Part shown: positions 1-9,205 of the stretch, piece after piece
Layout of the letters: the number at the start of each line of letters is the position of its first letter
Numbering within the stretch: position 1 is the first letter of the stretch
Assembly (NCBI RefSeq): GCF_905171765.1
Contig: NC_053392.1
Location: 339,543,010 to 339,607,009, forward strand
Direction: 5' to 3'
DNA: 64,000 nt
From: Bufo bufo
Taxonomy: Eukaryota > Chordata > Amphibia > Anura > Bufonidae
Position numbers and translations under genes: made by a program
The notes under the pieces: generated by a model
Seen by the model: the letters and a program-made list of their open reading frames with translations, nothing else
Database searches by the model: none
Told to the model about the DNA's origin: nothing

Positions 1-263
1 CCCTGCAATAACTATACATTGTAATTACATCACAGTCTGCTCCACTGCATTCACTGCAGCAGAGCTGTGTTTGCCAGGAGCGTGTCCCTCTAAAGGTGTT
101 GTGTCTGTCTTCTATGGCCCTGGTCCTTCCCTTCCTGCCAGCAAGCTGCACATTGATCTCTAAAAGCAGGCATTAGGGCAAGAAGAAATATACATTACTG
201 TATGATGGCCACAAGACTATTATACTGAGGATGGGGGGGCTTCAAAAATTGTTGTCCTGACTC
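1..263. other. no recognised feature
   Basis: Sequence without a supportable gene. It leads into the minisatellite at 264, and I see no conserved coding stretch or clear terminal repeat. Confidence 0.5.
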
Positions 264-1050
264 CTTACAGTAGCGTCTCCTTGTGGCTGCCCCCATACAG
301 TGTAACGTCTCCTTGTGGCCGCCCCATACAGTGTAACGTCTCCTTGTGGCCGCCCCATACAGTATAACGTCTCCTTGTAGCTGCCCCCATACAGTGTAAC
401 GTCTCCTTGTGGCCGCCCCCATACAGTGTAACGTCTCCTTGTGGCCGCCCCCATACAGTGTAACGTCTCCTTGTGGCCGCCCCCATACAGTGTAACGTCT
501 CCGTGTGGCCGCCCCCATACAGTGTAACGTCTCCTTGTGGCCGCCCCATACAGTGTAACGTCTCCTTGTGGCCGCCCCCATACAGTGTAACGTCTCCTTG
601 TGGCCGCCCCCATACAGTGTAACGTCTCCTTGTGGCCGCCCCCATACAGTGTAACGTCTCCTTGTGGCCGCCCCCATACAGTGTAACGTCTCCTTGTGGC
701 CGCCCCCATACAGTGTAACGTCTCCTTGTGGCTGCCCCCATACAGTATAACGTCTCCTTGTGGCTGCCCCCATACAGTATAACGTCTCCTTGTGGCTGCC
801 CCCATACAGTATAACGTCTCCTTGTGGCTGCCCCCCATACAGTATAACGTCTCCTTGTAGCTGCCCTCATACAGTATAACGTCTCCTTGTGGCCGCCCCC
901 ATACAGTATAACGTCTCCTTGTGGCAGCCCCCATACAGTATAACGTCTCCTTGTGGCAGCCCCCATACAGTATAATGTCTCCTTGTAGCTGCCCCCATAC
1001 AGTATAACGTCTCCTTGTGGCTGCCCCCATACAGTATAACGTCTCCTTGG
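264..1050. repeat. 32-bp minisatellite, about 25 copies
   Basis: Tandem array of a unit of about 32 bp containing the words CGTCTCCTTGTGG and CCCCCATACAGT. Units vary by single substitutions (GTGTAAC versus GTATAAC, GGCCGC versus GGCTGC) and by one-base length changes in the C run. Left-hand copies mostly carry GTGTAAC and right-hand copies GTATAAC, which suggests local homogenisation. Long open frames cross the array on the minus strand in all three phases because few units contain a stop; they translate to repeated peptide and are not genes. There are no variable spacers, so this is not a CRISPR array. Confidence 0.95.
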
Positions 1051-1087
1051 AATGTTATAGTTCTGTTTTTGGGCCTTTTGGTTGGTC

Positions 1088-1208
1088 AGTGGTCAGAAAA
1101 TACATGTGTGTGTATTTTATTGTTAAAATTGGTATCGGTGAGTACTTAAATAAAAGTATCGGTACTCGTACTCAGTCTTAAAAAAATGGTATCGGGACAT
1201 CCCTAATC
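1088..1208. mobile_element. fragment of a MITE ending in GGTATCGGGACATCCCTA
   Basis: The stretch contains GGTATCGG, GTATCGGTACTCGTACTC and the end GGTATCGGGACATCCCTA. Its reverse complement, TAGGGATGTCCCGATACC, looks like the terminus of a widespread vertebrate short DNA transposon of hAT type (family recalled, not checked). Only one end is recognisable. It sits directly beside the minisatellite, so the array may have grown from sequence next to or inside this element. Confidence 0.5.
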
Positions 1209-2675
1209 ACAAGTAAGGGATGAAGATTATTCCACCACTGCATTATCAATGCAGAAAGAAAACACATTCTTAGAATGTCCTGTAAGGAATTTCTTTTTAA
1301 AAATGGCACAATTCTTTATTGTGTATCTTAACTGAGGCTTTCCTGGGACCCTCCCTTAATTTCAACAATACAACATACCCACATTAGAAAAGAGTAAGGC
1401 ATCTCCTACCCGGAGCATGCTACTGTACTTCTCCTGTTGTCAGCGAGGAAGAGTCATGATGTTTCCAGCCTAATATAGGCTGAGGACTGGCAGATAAGGA
1501 TCCCTTGGCATTTCAATGCTGCAGGTCCCTCTTCCTACTTGGGATGCTAAAGTGACTCCACAGGCTCTGTCACTGAATCTGGTCCCCCCAGATGCTTCTT
1601 GTCGTTCCTACATGAGGAACACAGTAGTGGAGAATAGAACCTTCCTCCCACTGATGGACCAGCATGGCCAGCCACTCCAATTCCTAACAGGGAAAGAAGA
1701 CAGATCCTCAACTGACTAGATGTTGGTCTATGTAGAGACTTGTGGGACCCACCTGCCTTACAGCTGAATCTACTGGGAACCTGCAGCACTGGAGAGGTAC
1801 AGTATGTCCTGGAGATGTTCAGGCAACCTATCCTGCTGGATGGAAAAATTAAAGCAAGCTGTGGAGAGACATGTCCACATTTTATGTTGCAGGTTTCCTG
1901 TCTGTCGGTTGGAGGCCCTTTCCATGGGTGCCCATTATGGATAAAGAGGTAAAACATACACTGATAAATGCTAACAATAACAATGTTACCTGTCATGGTG
2001 GGATATATTTGGTCAGGGCTACTCCTAGACTTTTTGTAGCACTACTAATCAATTTTAACTATCATGCTACAGCTACAGTCCAAAGCAGTAATTTGAGTTG
2101 TATGCAATCAGTTCATACTCAGGGATAGCTCCAGGCACAAGATTGAGCGTAAAGTAGAAATTGTAAAAGATTTATGATTTGAGCAACTTTGACAAGGTAG
2201 ACAACTGGGTCAGAACAGCTCCACAATGGCAGGACTTACTGGGATATTCCCAGTATCCAGTAAGTTAGTACCTTCCAAAACTAGTCAAAGGAAGGACAAT
2301 AAATCAACTAGTGACAGGAGCATGCCCAATGATCATGTGGAGCAAAGGCTAGCCCATCTGGTTTGATCTCACAGAAGATCTACAGTAGGACAAATTGTTG
2401 CAAAAGTTAATGCTCACTTAGACCAAAAGGTGTCAGAACACACATTACATGGCAACTTACTACAGGGGAGGGCTGGTAGCCTTAGTCCTGGGGGGCAAAT
2501 CCAGTCAAGTGGCCCATTGCACCACTGAATCAGCTCACCATCCACGCCCACCTTTTCCTTGTTTTATAACGGATATTGATGTTATAAAGCAAGACAAATA
2601 TACAAATGTACTACTAACCCCTCCATCCACCCCTCCCTCTCCCTTCTCCAACCACCCAGCACCCTTATTCACATA
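1209..2675. other. intergenic stretch without recognised gene
   Basis: Short open frames occur (for example 1516-1719 plus, 1547-1996 minus), but they overlap on opposite strands and show no motif I know. Nothing here supports a gene, RNA or intact mobile element. Confidence 0.5.
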
Positions 2676-2681
2676 AAACAA

Positions 2682-2684
2682 GTA

Positions 2685-2717
<33 letters not shown>
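2682..2717. repeat. (TA)n microsatellite, left half
   Basis: A TA repeat is split by the DD36E transposon. The other half resumes at 3768-3792. Tc1-type elements insert at TA, which fits the site. Confidence 0.85.
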
Positions 2718-3767
2718 CACTCACCTAAAGAATTATTAGGAACACCTGTTCTGTTTCTCATTAATGCAATTATCTAGTCAACCAATCACATGGCAGTTGC
2801 TTCAATGCATTTAGGGGTGTGGTCCTGGTCAAGACAATCTCCTGAACTCCAAACTGAATGTCAGAATGGGAAAGAAAGGTGATTTAAGCAATTTTGAGCA
2901 TGGCATGGTTGTTGGTGCCAGACGGGCCGGTCTGAGTATTTCACAATCTGCTCAGTTACTGGGATTTTCACGCACAACCATTTCTAGGGTTTACAAAGAA
3001 TGGTGTGAAAAGGGAAAAACATCCAGATTGCGGCAGTCCTGTGAGCAAAAATGCCTTGTGGATGCTAGAGGTCAGAGGAGAATGGGCCGACTGATTCAAG
3101 CTGATAGAAGAGCAACGTTGACTGAAATAACCACTCGTTACAACCGAGGTATGCAGCAAAGCATTTGTGAAGCCACAACACGCACAACCTTGAGGCGGAT
3201 GGGCTACAACAGCAGAAGACCCCACCGGGTACCACTCATCTCCACTACAAATAGGAAAAAGAGGCTACAATTTGCACGAGTTCACCAAAATTGGACTGTT
3301 GAAGACTGGAAAAATGTTGCCTGGTCTGATGAGTCTCGATTTCTGTTGAGACATTCAAATGGTAGAGTCCGAATTTGGCGTAAACAGAATGAGAACATGT
3401 ATCCATCCTCTGATGGCTACTTCCAGCAGGATAATGCACCATGTCACAAAGCTCGAATCATTTCAAATTGGTTTCTTGAACATGACAATGAGTTCACCGT
3501 ACTAAAATGGCCCCCACAGTCACCAGATCTCAACCCAATAGAGCATCTTTGGGATGTGGTGGAACGGGAGCTTCGTGTCCTGGATGTGCATCCCTCAAAT
3601 CTCTATCAACTGCAAGATGCTATCCTATCAATATGGGCCAACATTTCTAAAGAATGCTATCAGCACCTTGTTGAATCAATGCCACGTAGAATTAAGGCAG
3701 TTCTGAAGGCAAAAGGGGGTCCAACACCGTATTAGTATGGTGTTCCTAATAATTCTTTAGGTGAGTG
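2718..3767 (+). mobile_element. Tc1/mariner DD36E-type transposon, internally deleted
   Basis: The element begins CACTCACCTAAAGAATTATT and ends with its exact reverse complement, giving inverted repeats of about 28 bp. TA lies on both sides (2716-2717 and 3768-3769). At 1050 bp it is shorter than usual for the group because the transposase lacks an internal segment. Spacing of the second and third acidic residues is 36, which matches the DD36E group that I recall as Incomer. The inverted repeats are well kept, so this copy could have been mobilised in trans. Confidence 0.93.
2866..3735 (+). CDS. Tc1-like DD36E transposase with internal in-frame deletion
   Basis: This 289-residue frame encodes a cut-and-paste transposase. 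Residues 1-120 carry the paired helix-turn-helix DNA-binding region (ISQSAQLLGFSRTTISRVYK at about 25-44). The catalytic core shows WSDES with the first Asp at 155, FQQDNAPCHK with the second Asp at 189, and [11 protein letters not shown] with Glu at 226. There are 36 residues between the second Asp and the Glu. The first two Asp residues are only 33 apart, where about 90 is usual, and the glycine-rich segment that normally lies between them is missing. Roughly 55-60 residues are therefore lost in frame around 3400-3415. The product probably cannot catalyse transposition although the frame stays open. ATG start at 2866; ends at TAG 3733-3735. Confidence 0.92.
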   Translation: MGKKGDLSNFEHGMVVGARRAGLSISQSAQLLGFSRTTISRVYKEWCEKGKTSRLRQSCEQKCLVDARGQRRMGRLIQADRRATLTEITTRYNRGMQQSICEATTRTTLRRMGYNSRRPHRVPLISTTNRKKRLQFARVHQNWTVEDWKNVAWSDESRFLLRHSNGRVRIWRKQNENMYPSSDGYFQQDNAPCHKARIISNWFLEHDNEFTVLKWPPQSPDLNPIEHLWDVVERELRVLDVHPSNLYQLQDAILSIWANISKECYQHLVESMPRRIKAVLKAKGGPTPY

Positions 3768-4013
3768 TATATATATATATATATATATATTATAGCTTAC
3801 AATGAATTACTGTAAATACTAAAGTTCTGAAGACTCCAGCAGGCTCAGGATCATTGCTCTGGGCAGCTGGGCTCAGGGCTGGAAGTGGGCACCACTCTGC
3901 AGTTCAGAAAGGAGACCGGGGCTCACCCTAGCGTTGCAGTGCCTCCGTGTGACGTCACAGCGTGCAGCGTACACAAGGGGCAGGGGAGATTGGGAGGAGG
4001 AGCAAGTACCGTA
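3768..4013. other. TA microsatellite remainder and unassigned sequence
   Basis: Positions 3768-3792 are the right half of the interrupted TA repeat. The rest has no recognised gene. Confidence 0.5.
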
Positions 4014-4610
4014 TTTTTCGCCCTATAAGACGCACCGGCCCATAAGACGCACCTAGGTTTTAGAGGGAGACAATAAGAAAAAAATATTTTTCATTATACC
4101 TCTGGTCAGACCACCAATCAGACCCCCAATGTTAATCAGACCTCAGCTAACAGCCCCAATAAGATCCCCAATGTTAATAAGACCCCAATAAGACCTCAGA
4201 TCAGACCCCAATATGAATGACACCCAATCAGACCTCAGATAAGAGCCCCATGCCTCTCATCCCCCATTGCCTCTCAATCAGCCCCCAGCAGCCTCTCATC
4301 AACCCCCAGTGCCTCTCATCAGCCCCCAGTGCCTCTCATCTGCCCCCCAGCAACCTCTCTATCAGCCCCTAGTGTCCATCAGCCTAACTATAAAATAAAA
4401 ATAAAAACTTTTCCTGCTCTTGGAAGCTGCTGGCCTGCTGCTCCTCTCCACCAAAACGATCTGCATCTGCTGTCGGCTGTGCAGATCGCTTTACGCCTAT
4501 GCGCAGCCCTGCACAGCCGACAGCCGAGGACCAGGAAGCGGTGAGAACAAAGCCTTCACCACTTCCTGGTCCTACGGTCCTCAGACTCAGACAGTGGCCG
4601 TTTTTACTGT
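4014..4610. mobile_element. 'CGTATTTTTCGCCCTATAAG' repeat copy
   Basis: Begins CCGTATTTTTCGCCCTATAA, followed by GACGCACC words, an A-rich stretch, and an interior of degenerate units such as CAGACCCCAATGTTAATCAG and GCCTCTCATCAGCCCCC. The same elements in opposite order make up 32035-32860 and the ends of the nest at 40243-52096. The interior word AATGTTAATCAGACC (4129-4145) is the uninterrupted version of the TTAA site filled at 48295-51981. I do not know the superfamily. Confidence 0.7.
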
Positions 4611-4612
4611 GC

Positions 4613-5005
4613 TTTAGGGCGGCCTGGGGGGCAATTGCCTCCCTGCCCCCCGTCCCTGCCTGCCCCTGGTGGGCATGTGAACATCAGAACTGGACTGTGG
4701 AGCAATAGAAAAAAAGTTGCATGGTCTAAACATCATGCTCTTTTTTTTTACATTATGTGGGCAGCCAGGTGCTATCTCCAAGCAGTCCAAGAGTTTGAAA
4801 ATGCACATTGCACCTATGTTCTCATGTTTATTGGAGGTCCCAGTGGTTAACCCCCCACCAATCAAATAAGTAGTCATTCTCAGACAACTTGTTTAAAAGG
4901 ATTGCTGCCAATGTTTTGGTACCACAGTTTGCCTTCAGAGTTCTTGTTCGGAGCAATGCCTCAACAGGTAGGAGCTGTTTTGGTGGCAAGAGGAGGACCT
5001 ACATA
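4613..5005. other. no supportable gene
   Basis: GC-rich start resembling the end of a hAT-like repeat (GGGCGGCCTGGGGGGCAATTG), then unassigned sequence. Confidence 0.4.
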
Positions 5006-5008
5006 TTA

Positions 5009-5490
5009 GGGTACTTTCACACTTGCGTTGTTGGATTCCAGCAGGCAGTTCCGTCTGTATGCAAACAGATACTATTTGTAGACGGATCCGGATGCGGATC
5101 AGTCTCACAAATGCATTGCAATACCGGATCCGGTATTTATCTTTTTCACACTTTTAAAGGTCTGCACATGCGCAGACCGCAAAACTGGATCCGTTTTGCC
5201 AGAACACTTGGGGCCGTATCCGGTATTAATGCATTTCAATGGAAAATAATGCCGGCATTCCGGCAAGTGTTCCGAAATTTTGGACTGAGAAAATACTGCA
5301 GCATTCTGCGTTATTTTCTCCGTCCAAAAACTGTACAGTGACTGAACTGAAGACATCCTGATGCATACTGAACGGATTACTCTCCATTCAGAATGCATTA
5401 GGATAAAACTGATCAGTTTTTTCCCCGGTATTGAGCCCCTAGGATGGAACCTCAATACCGGAAAAGTTTAACGCAAGTGTGAAAGTACCC
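5009..5490. mobile_element. foldback MITE, GGGTACTTTCACACTTGCG family, TTA duplication
   Basis: The ends are inverted (GGGTACTTTCACACTTGCG and CGCAAGTGTGAAAGTACCC) and flanked by TTA at 5006-5008 and 5491-5493. The interior has many GGATCCG words and imperfect dyad symmetry. A 3-bp TTA/TAA duplication fits the PIF/Harbinger superfamily (inference). Relatives lie at 20602-21100, 36266-36690, 39700-40121 and 61693-62171. Confidence 0.85.
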
Positions 5491-5573
5491 TTAGGCAGGT
5501 GCTTTTAATATTATGGCTGATCGGAGTATATTTTCAGTGGAACAAGAATGCATCCATCAGTAAACACCACCAC

Positions 5574-5763
5574 TAGGGATGAGCGAACTTCTGTCTTCAA
5601 GTTCGGCGTACAAGGTTCGGGTTATCTAAGAATTCTGTTATGGATTCCGCTACCACGGACCATAACTTACAGTCCATGGTAGCGGAATCCGTAACGGAAT
5701 TATTAGCTATCCCGAAACTAAACCTTGTACACTGAACTTGAAAATAGAAGTTCTCTCAACACT
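5574..5763. mobile_element. foldback MITE, TAGGGATGAGCGAAC family
   Basis: Inverted ends (CTAGGGATGAGCGAACTTC and GAAGTTCTCTCAACACTAG) and an inner hairpin around the words TGGTAGCGGAATCC and GGATTCCGCTACCA. No coding capacity. Confidence 0.75.
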
Positions 5764-6167
5764 AGCCACCACCCTTGCTGTTCCTATAGCAGAACTATTG
5801 TACCTTGCCAATAGTATCAGTTCAAATTAGGTATACGCATGGATTGTTTCATTTGCATGTGATATCTGAGAATATTGTAAGTCTCTAACCTTGGTTGTGC
5901 TGATATATTACATTTGCTAACTTGTCTACAATTTGATTCTGAAAATCCATTGCAGCTGTTGTATGATAGGCTCTTAACCAGACTCCTTAGGTCCCCTGGT
6001 AGCCTCTCAAACAGGGTGGCCAATATGACTTCCAACGGGTCAGAACCTACCATAATCTCAAAGAGATTTGACTCCAAACCAAACATCTAACCATTATATC
6101 CTAGCTGCAGGCTTAAAATTCATTACAGATGTTCTTGAAAGTGAAAGGATAAATTAGTTCGCCCTTA
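5764..6167. other. no recognised feature
   Basis: Unassigned sequence up to the LINE target site. Confidence 0.5.
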
Positions 6168-6178
6168 GAAATGTTCTT
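6168..6178. repeat. LINE target-site duplication, 3' side (GAAATGTTCTT)
   Basis: The 11-bp GAAATGTTCTT recurs at 14002-14012 on the far side of the minus-strand LINE. Confidence 0.88.
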
Positions 6179-6463
6179 TTTTTAAATCAAGTCGTTTTTA
6201 TTGAAAAATAAATACAGAGTGTTACAACAAAAAGTTAGTTGTTTTTTCTTTCTTACTTTATCCACCATGTGGAGTCAGAGTACAACAGTAACCGTACCAA
6301 TAACGACACATAGTTTATCCAATAACAGTACATAATGTGTATACATGTTAAAACAAATATTTGAAACCAAGGATTATACATATCTAAATCCCCCCCAAAT
6401 CCCTCCCCCCCCCACCTTGCCTAACGCCCCCCTCCCTTATAACTAGTCTTGATTTTGACGAGC

Positions 6464-6535
6464 TTATATAACCACATGAGTGTGAGATAACCAATCACTC
6501 CACAGTTTATCAAACTTTTGCGGACATCCTCTCTT
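6464..6535 (-). pseudogene. LINE ORF2, C-terminal end beyond the hAT insertion
   Basis: Reading minus-strand ORF2 across the hAT insertion continues as KRGCPQKFDKLWSDWLSH and stops at TAA (6466-6464). The parallel LINE at 42301 ends ORF2 with a similar segment ([15 protein letters not shown]), which supports this join. Confidence 0.75.
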
Positions 6536-6543
6536 CACATACA
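6536..6543. repeat. hAT target-site duplication (CACATACA), left
   Basis: CACATACA here and at 8648-8655 flank the hAT element. Eight bp is the hAT signature length. Confidence 0.9.
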
Positions 6544-6729
6544 CAGTGCCATCTTAAGAGCATTATAGGCCCCCGGGCAATACAGTGCACTGGGGCCCTG
6601 TCTACACAATCACGCACTAGAATAAAAATGCAAATTATCAATAAGGCGATATTTATTGGGCATTTCCTCTTGTGGATTTTCCCCAGCAGTAGGATCAGGT
6701 AATGATACCATTGGTATTTCTGCTGGAAT

Positions 6730-6893
6730 TGAATGCATGTAGATGTGGATGCTACATCTGGAGGAGCAGAACTACTGGCTGACGTTGCACCTGGATTGAG
6801 CCAAGATGTTAGTTTTGGAAGTTTGCACATTTTCTCTTTCTCCTCTGCAGCCTTTTTCCTCTTCTGTGCTCCACTCAAAACATTACGTTTCAT
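6730..6893 (-). pseudogene. hAT transposase N-terminal fragment
   Basis: The minus-strand frame opens at ATG 6893 and reads KRNVLSGAQKRKKAAEEKEK, then KLPKLTSWL. This resembles the N-terminus of hAT proteins of the ZMYM1-like (DUF4371) type as I recall them. The rest of the transposase (BED or MYM finger, catalytic and dimerisation domains) is not visible. Confidence 0.6.
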
Positions 6894-7262
6894 TTCTGCA
6901 CTAAAGGTTATTTTCACCAACACGTAATAAACTTTATTTTTCCTCACCTTTTTTACACTTCCTCGAACGAGTGGCAACTCTAAGATTGCTATATAAGGGG
7001 GACACATAAGATATTACAGTCAAAACTTGAGGGGCACTAATAACTTAAAGTGGATGTAAACCCAAACATTTTTTTTTTTGTGATGTCACAATGTAGAGTA
7101 CCCAGGCAGTACACACGCCACTCCAACATTAATACCCACCAGCACCAGCAGTACCCACACCAGCATTACCCACCAGCACCAGAGTGTGTGTACATTTATA
7201 TATATATATCTATATTTATTTCGTTTTTTTAGTTGTATGATTAAAGTGGATGTAAACCCCCA

Positions 7263-7730
7263 AGTATGCAGTATAGCACCCTATAGTATACAGCACCACA
7301 CAGTATGCAGTATAGCACCCTATAGTATACAGCACCACACAGTATGCAGTATAGCACCCTATAGTATACAGCACCACACAGTATGCAGTATAGCACCCTA
7401 TAGTATACAGCACCACACAGTATGCAGTATAGCACCCTATAGTATACAGCACCACACAGTATGCAGTATAGCACCCTATAGTATACAGCACCACACAGTA
7501 TGCAGTATAGCACCCTATAGTATACAGCACCACACAGTATGCAGTATAGCACCCTATAGTATACAGCACCACACAGTATGCAGTATAGCACCCTATAGTA
7601 TACAGCACCACACAGTATGCAGTATAGCACCCTATAGTATACAGCACCACACAGTATGCAGTATAGCACCCTATAGTATACAGCACCACACAGTATGCAG
7701 TATAGCACCCTACACTATACAGTACCCCAC
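7263..7730. repeat. 39-bp minisatellite, eleven perfect copies
   Basis: The unit starts AGTATGCAGTATAGCACC and ends CAGCACCACAC. Starts fall every 39 bp from 7263 to 7653, followed by a diverged twelfth unit from 7692. The unit length is divisible by three and lacks stops in several frames, so open frames of about 155-190 residues cross it on both strands. These are artefacts of repetition. Confidence 0.97.
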
Positions 7731-8155
7731 AGTATATAGTAGAGCAGTATAGACCCCCACACTATACAGCACCTCACTGTATACAGCACCCCAAACTATA
7801 CACGATACAGCCCCCCACACTATACAGTACAGCACTCTACACTATACCGCACCCACAGTATACAGCCCCCCACACTATACAGTACAGCAGTATAGCACTC
7901 CCCCCACTATACAGCCCCCCCCCCCCCCCCACACTATACAGGCCCCCCACACTATACAGGCCCCCCACACTATACAGCCCACCACACAGTATACAGGCCA
8001 CCCCCCCCCCACACACACAGTATACAGCCCACCACACAATATACAGCCCATTACACAATATATAGCCCACCACACAATATACAGCCCACCACACAGTATA
8101 CAGGCCCCCACACAGTATACAGCCCCCCACACAGTACACAGCACCCCACTATACA
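7731..8155. repeat. degenerate ACAGTATACAGCCCCCCACAC array
   Basis: Loosely repeated CACACTATACAG and CCCCCCACAC words continue from the perfect 39-bp array. This is probably the older, decayed part of the same array, with poly-C runs. Confidence 0.85.
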
Positions 8156-8430
8156 GTAGTTTACAGTATATTAAAATAACAACCCCATGTCACCTTTTTC
8201 TGATGTAATCTTTACACAGAAAAGCTCCACAGTTAACTTCTGCAACACTCCTGATAGGACCTGTGATGACTTCATAGCCATGTGACCAGTAATTGCTAGG
8301 TTACTGGTCACATGGTAATGATGTCATTAAGGTCCTAGATTAAAACTCATTAAGGTCCTAGAATTAAGATCATTAACACAGTACGATCATGATGCCTGTG
8401 TAGCCGACAGCCTGACACCCGGGGCAGTAG
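8156..8430. other. hAT interior, unassigned
   Basis: Contains a short inverted repeat around TAGGTTACTGGTCACATGG and a direct repeat CATTAAGGTCCTAGA. No gene is seen. Confidence 0.4.
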
Positions 8431-8647
8431 CTAGCAGGGCTCAAGAGGCAGCTGCCTTGGGCCCCCCCAGGAGCAACTGGGCCCAGGGCAGCTGCCCCTT
8501 TTGCCCCTTGGTAAAGACGGCCCTGGCGGCAACGCTGCTAAATGACGGTTGGGAAGTTGGCTGGTGGGTTCACTGGGCAGGCGGGCCCCCAGGCAAGTGG
8601 GGCCCCCGGGCAACTGCCCAGCGTGCCCATTCGAAAAGACGGCCCTG

Positions 8648-9205
8648 CACATACACCCCTTTCTCAAGTATCATCATGTCATTCACCTTCCGTTCAGACT
8701 CACTCAGTGTAGGCGGACTTCCCTGGATCCACCTCATAGCAATCAGTTTCCTGGCCACATATAGCAACCTCCCCACAGCTACCTTAACCGATTCATTCCC
8801 TCCAATCTCAGACACGTATCCCAGTACACACACCTTTGGGTCCTTTTGGATTCTCAATGTCATTCTGCTATTAATCATATTTCTTACCTCCTCCCAATAA
8901 TTACCAATTACTGGGCAAGACCACAGCATATGTAGCAAATCCGCCCCCTCTTCCATACATTTTGGACACCTGTCATCAATTCTTACTCCAACCTTTTTTA
9001 GAAACACAGGTGTCTTGTACACTCTATGTATAATAATTAGCTGGGATAGTTTGCCCTGTTCGCTCAAGGACACCTTGGGGACCCCTTCCAATATATCTTC
9101 CCACTTGTCTTTAGACATAACCCCCACGTCAGCCTCCCATTTTTTCATTCTTGAGAGCGGAAACCCCTCCAGGAATTTTTCCAATAAAAGAGCATACAAC
9201 TGATA
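8648..9205 (-). pseudogene. LINE ORF2, segment after RT, third frame
   Basis: The minus-strand frame from about 9199 to 8648 encodes the region after the reverse transcriptase. It includes a Cys/His stretch: CPKCMEEGADLLHMLWSCPV has CxxC followed by H and C, a zinc-knuckle-like motif typical of L1-type ORF2 C-termini. It is out of frame with the upstream RT segment (frameshift near 9195) and is cut at 8648 by the hAT insertion. Confidence 0.85.

Larger units (their letters stand above)
6544..8647. mobile_element. hAT-type transposon inserted in the LINE
   Basis: The element starts CAGTGCCATCTTAAGAGC and ends GAAAAGACGGCCCTG, so the terminal words are CAGTGCCATCTT and CAGGGCCGTCTT. It has a perfect 8-bp duplication. 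Inside are the N-terminal part of a transposase-like frame (minus strand, about 6893-6730), a 39-bp minisatellite, C-rich repeats, and a second internal hAT-like terminus (AAAGACGGCCCTG ending at 8525), which suggests an older related end duplicated or nested inside. No complete transposase remains. Confidence 0.9.

Noticed and set aside
195..1030. Three long overlapping minus-strand open frames (192-262 residues)
   Set aside because: They are translations of the 32-bp minisatellite in three phases; the peptide repeats follow the DNA unit.
264..1050. Possible CRISPR array
   Set aside because: The repeats abut without unique spacers, and the surroundings are vertebrate.
1516..2128. Cluster of 67-149-residue frames
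   Set aside because: They overlap on both strands, with no recognisable domain or splice context.
7186..7752. 188-residue repeat protein and minus-strand partners
   Set aside because: They arise from the 39-bp tandem repeat, whose length is a multiple of three.
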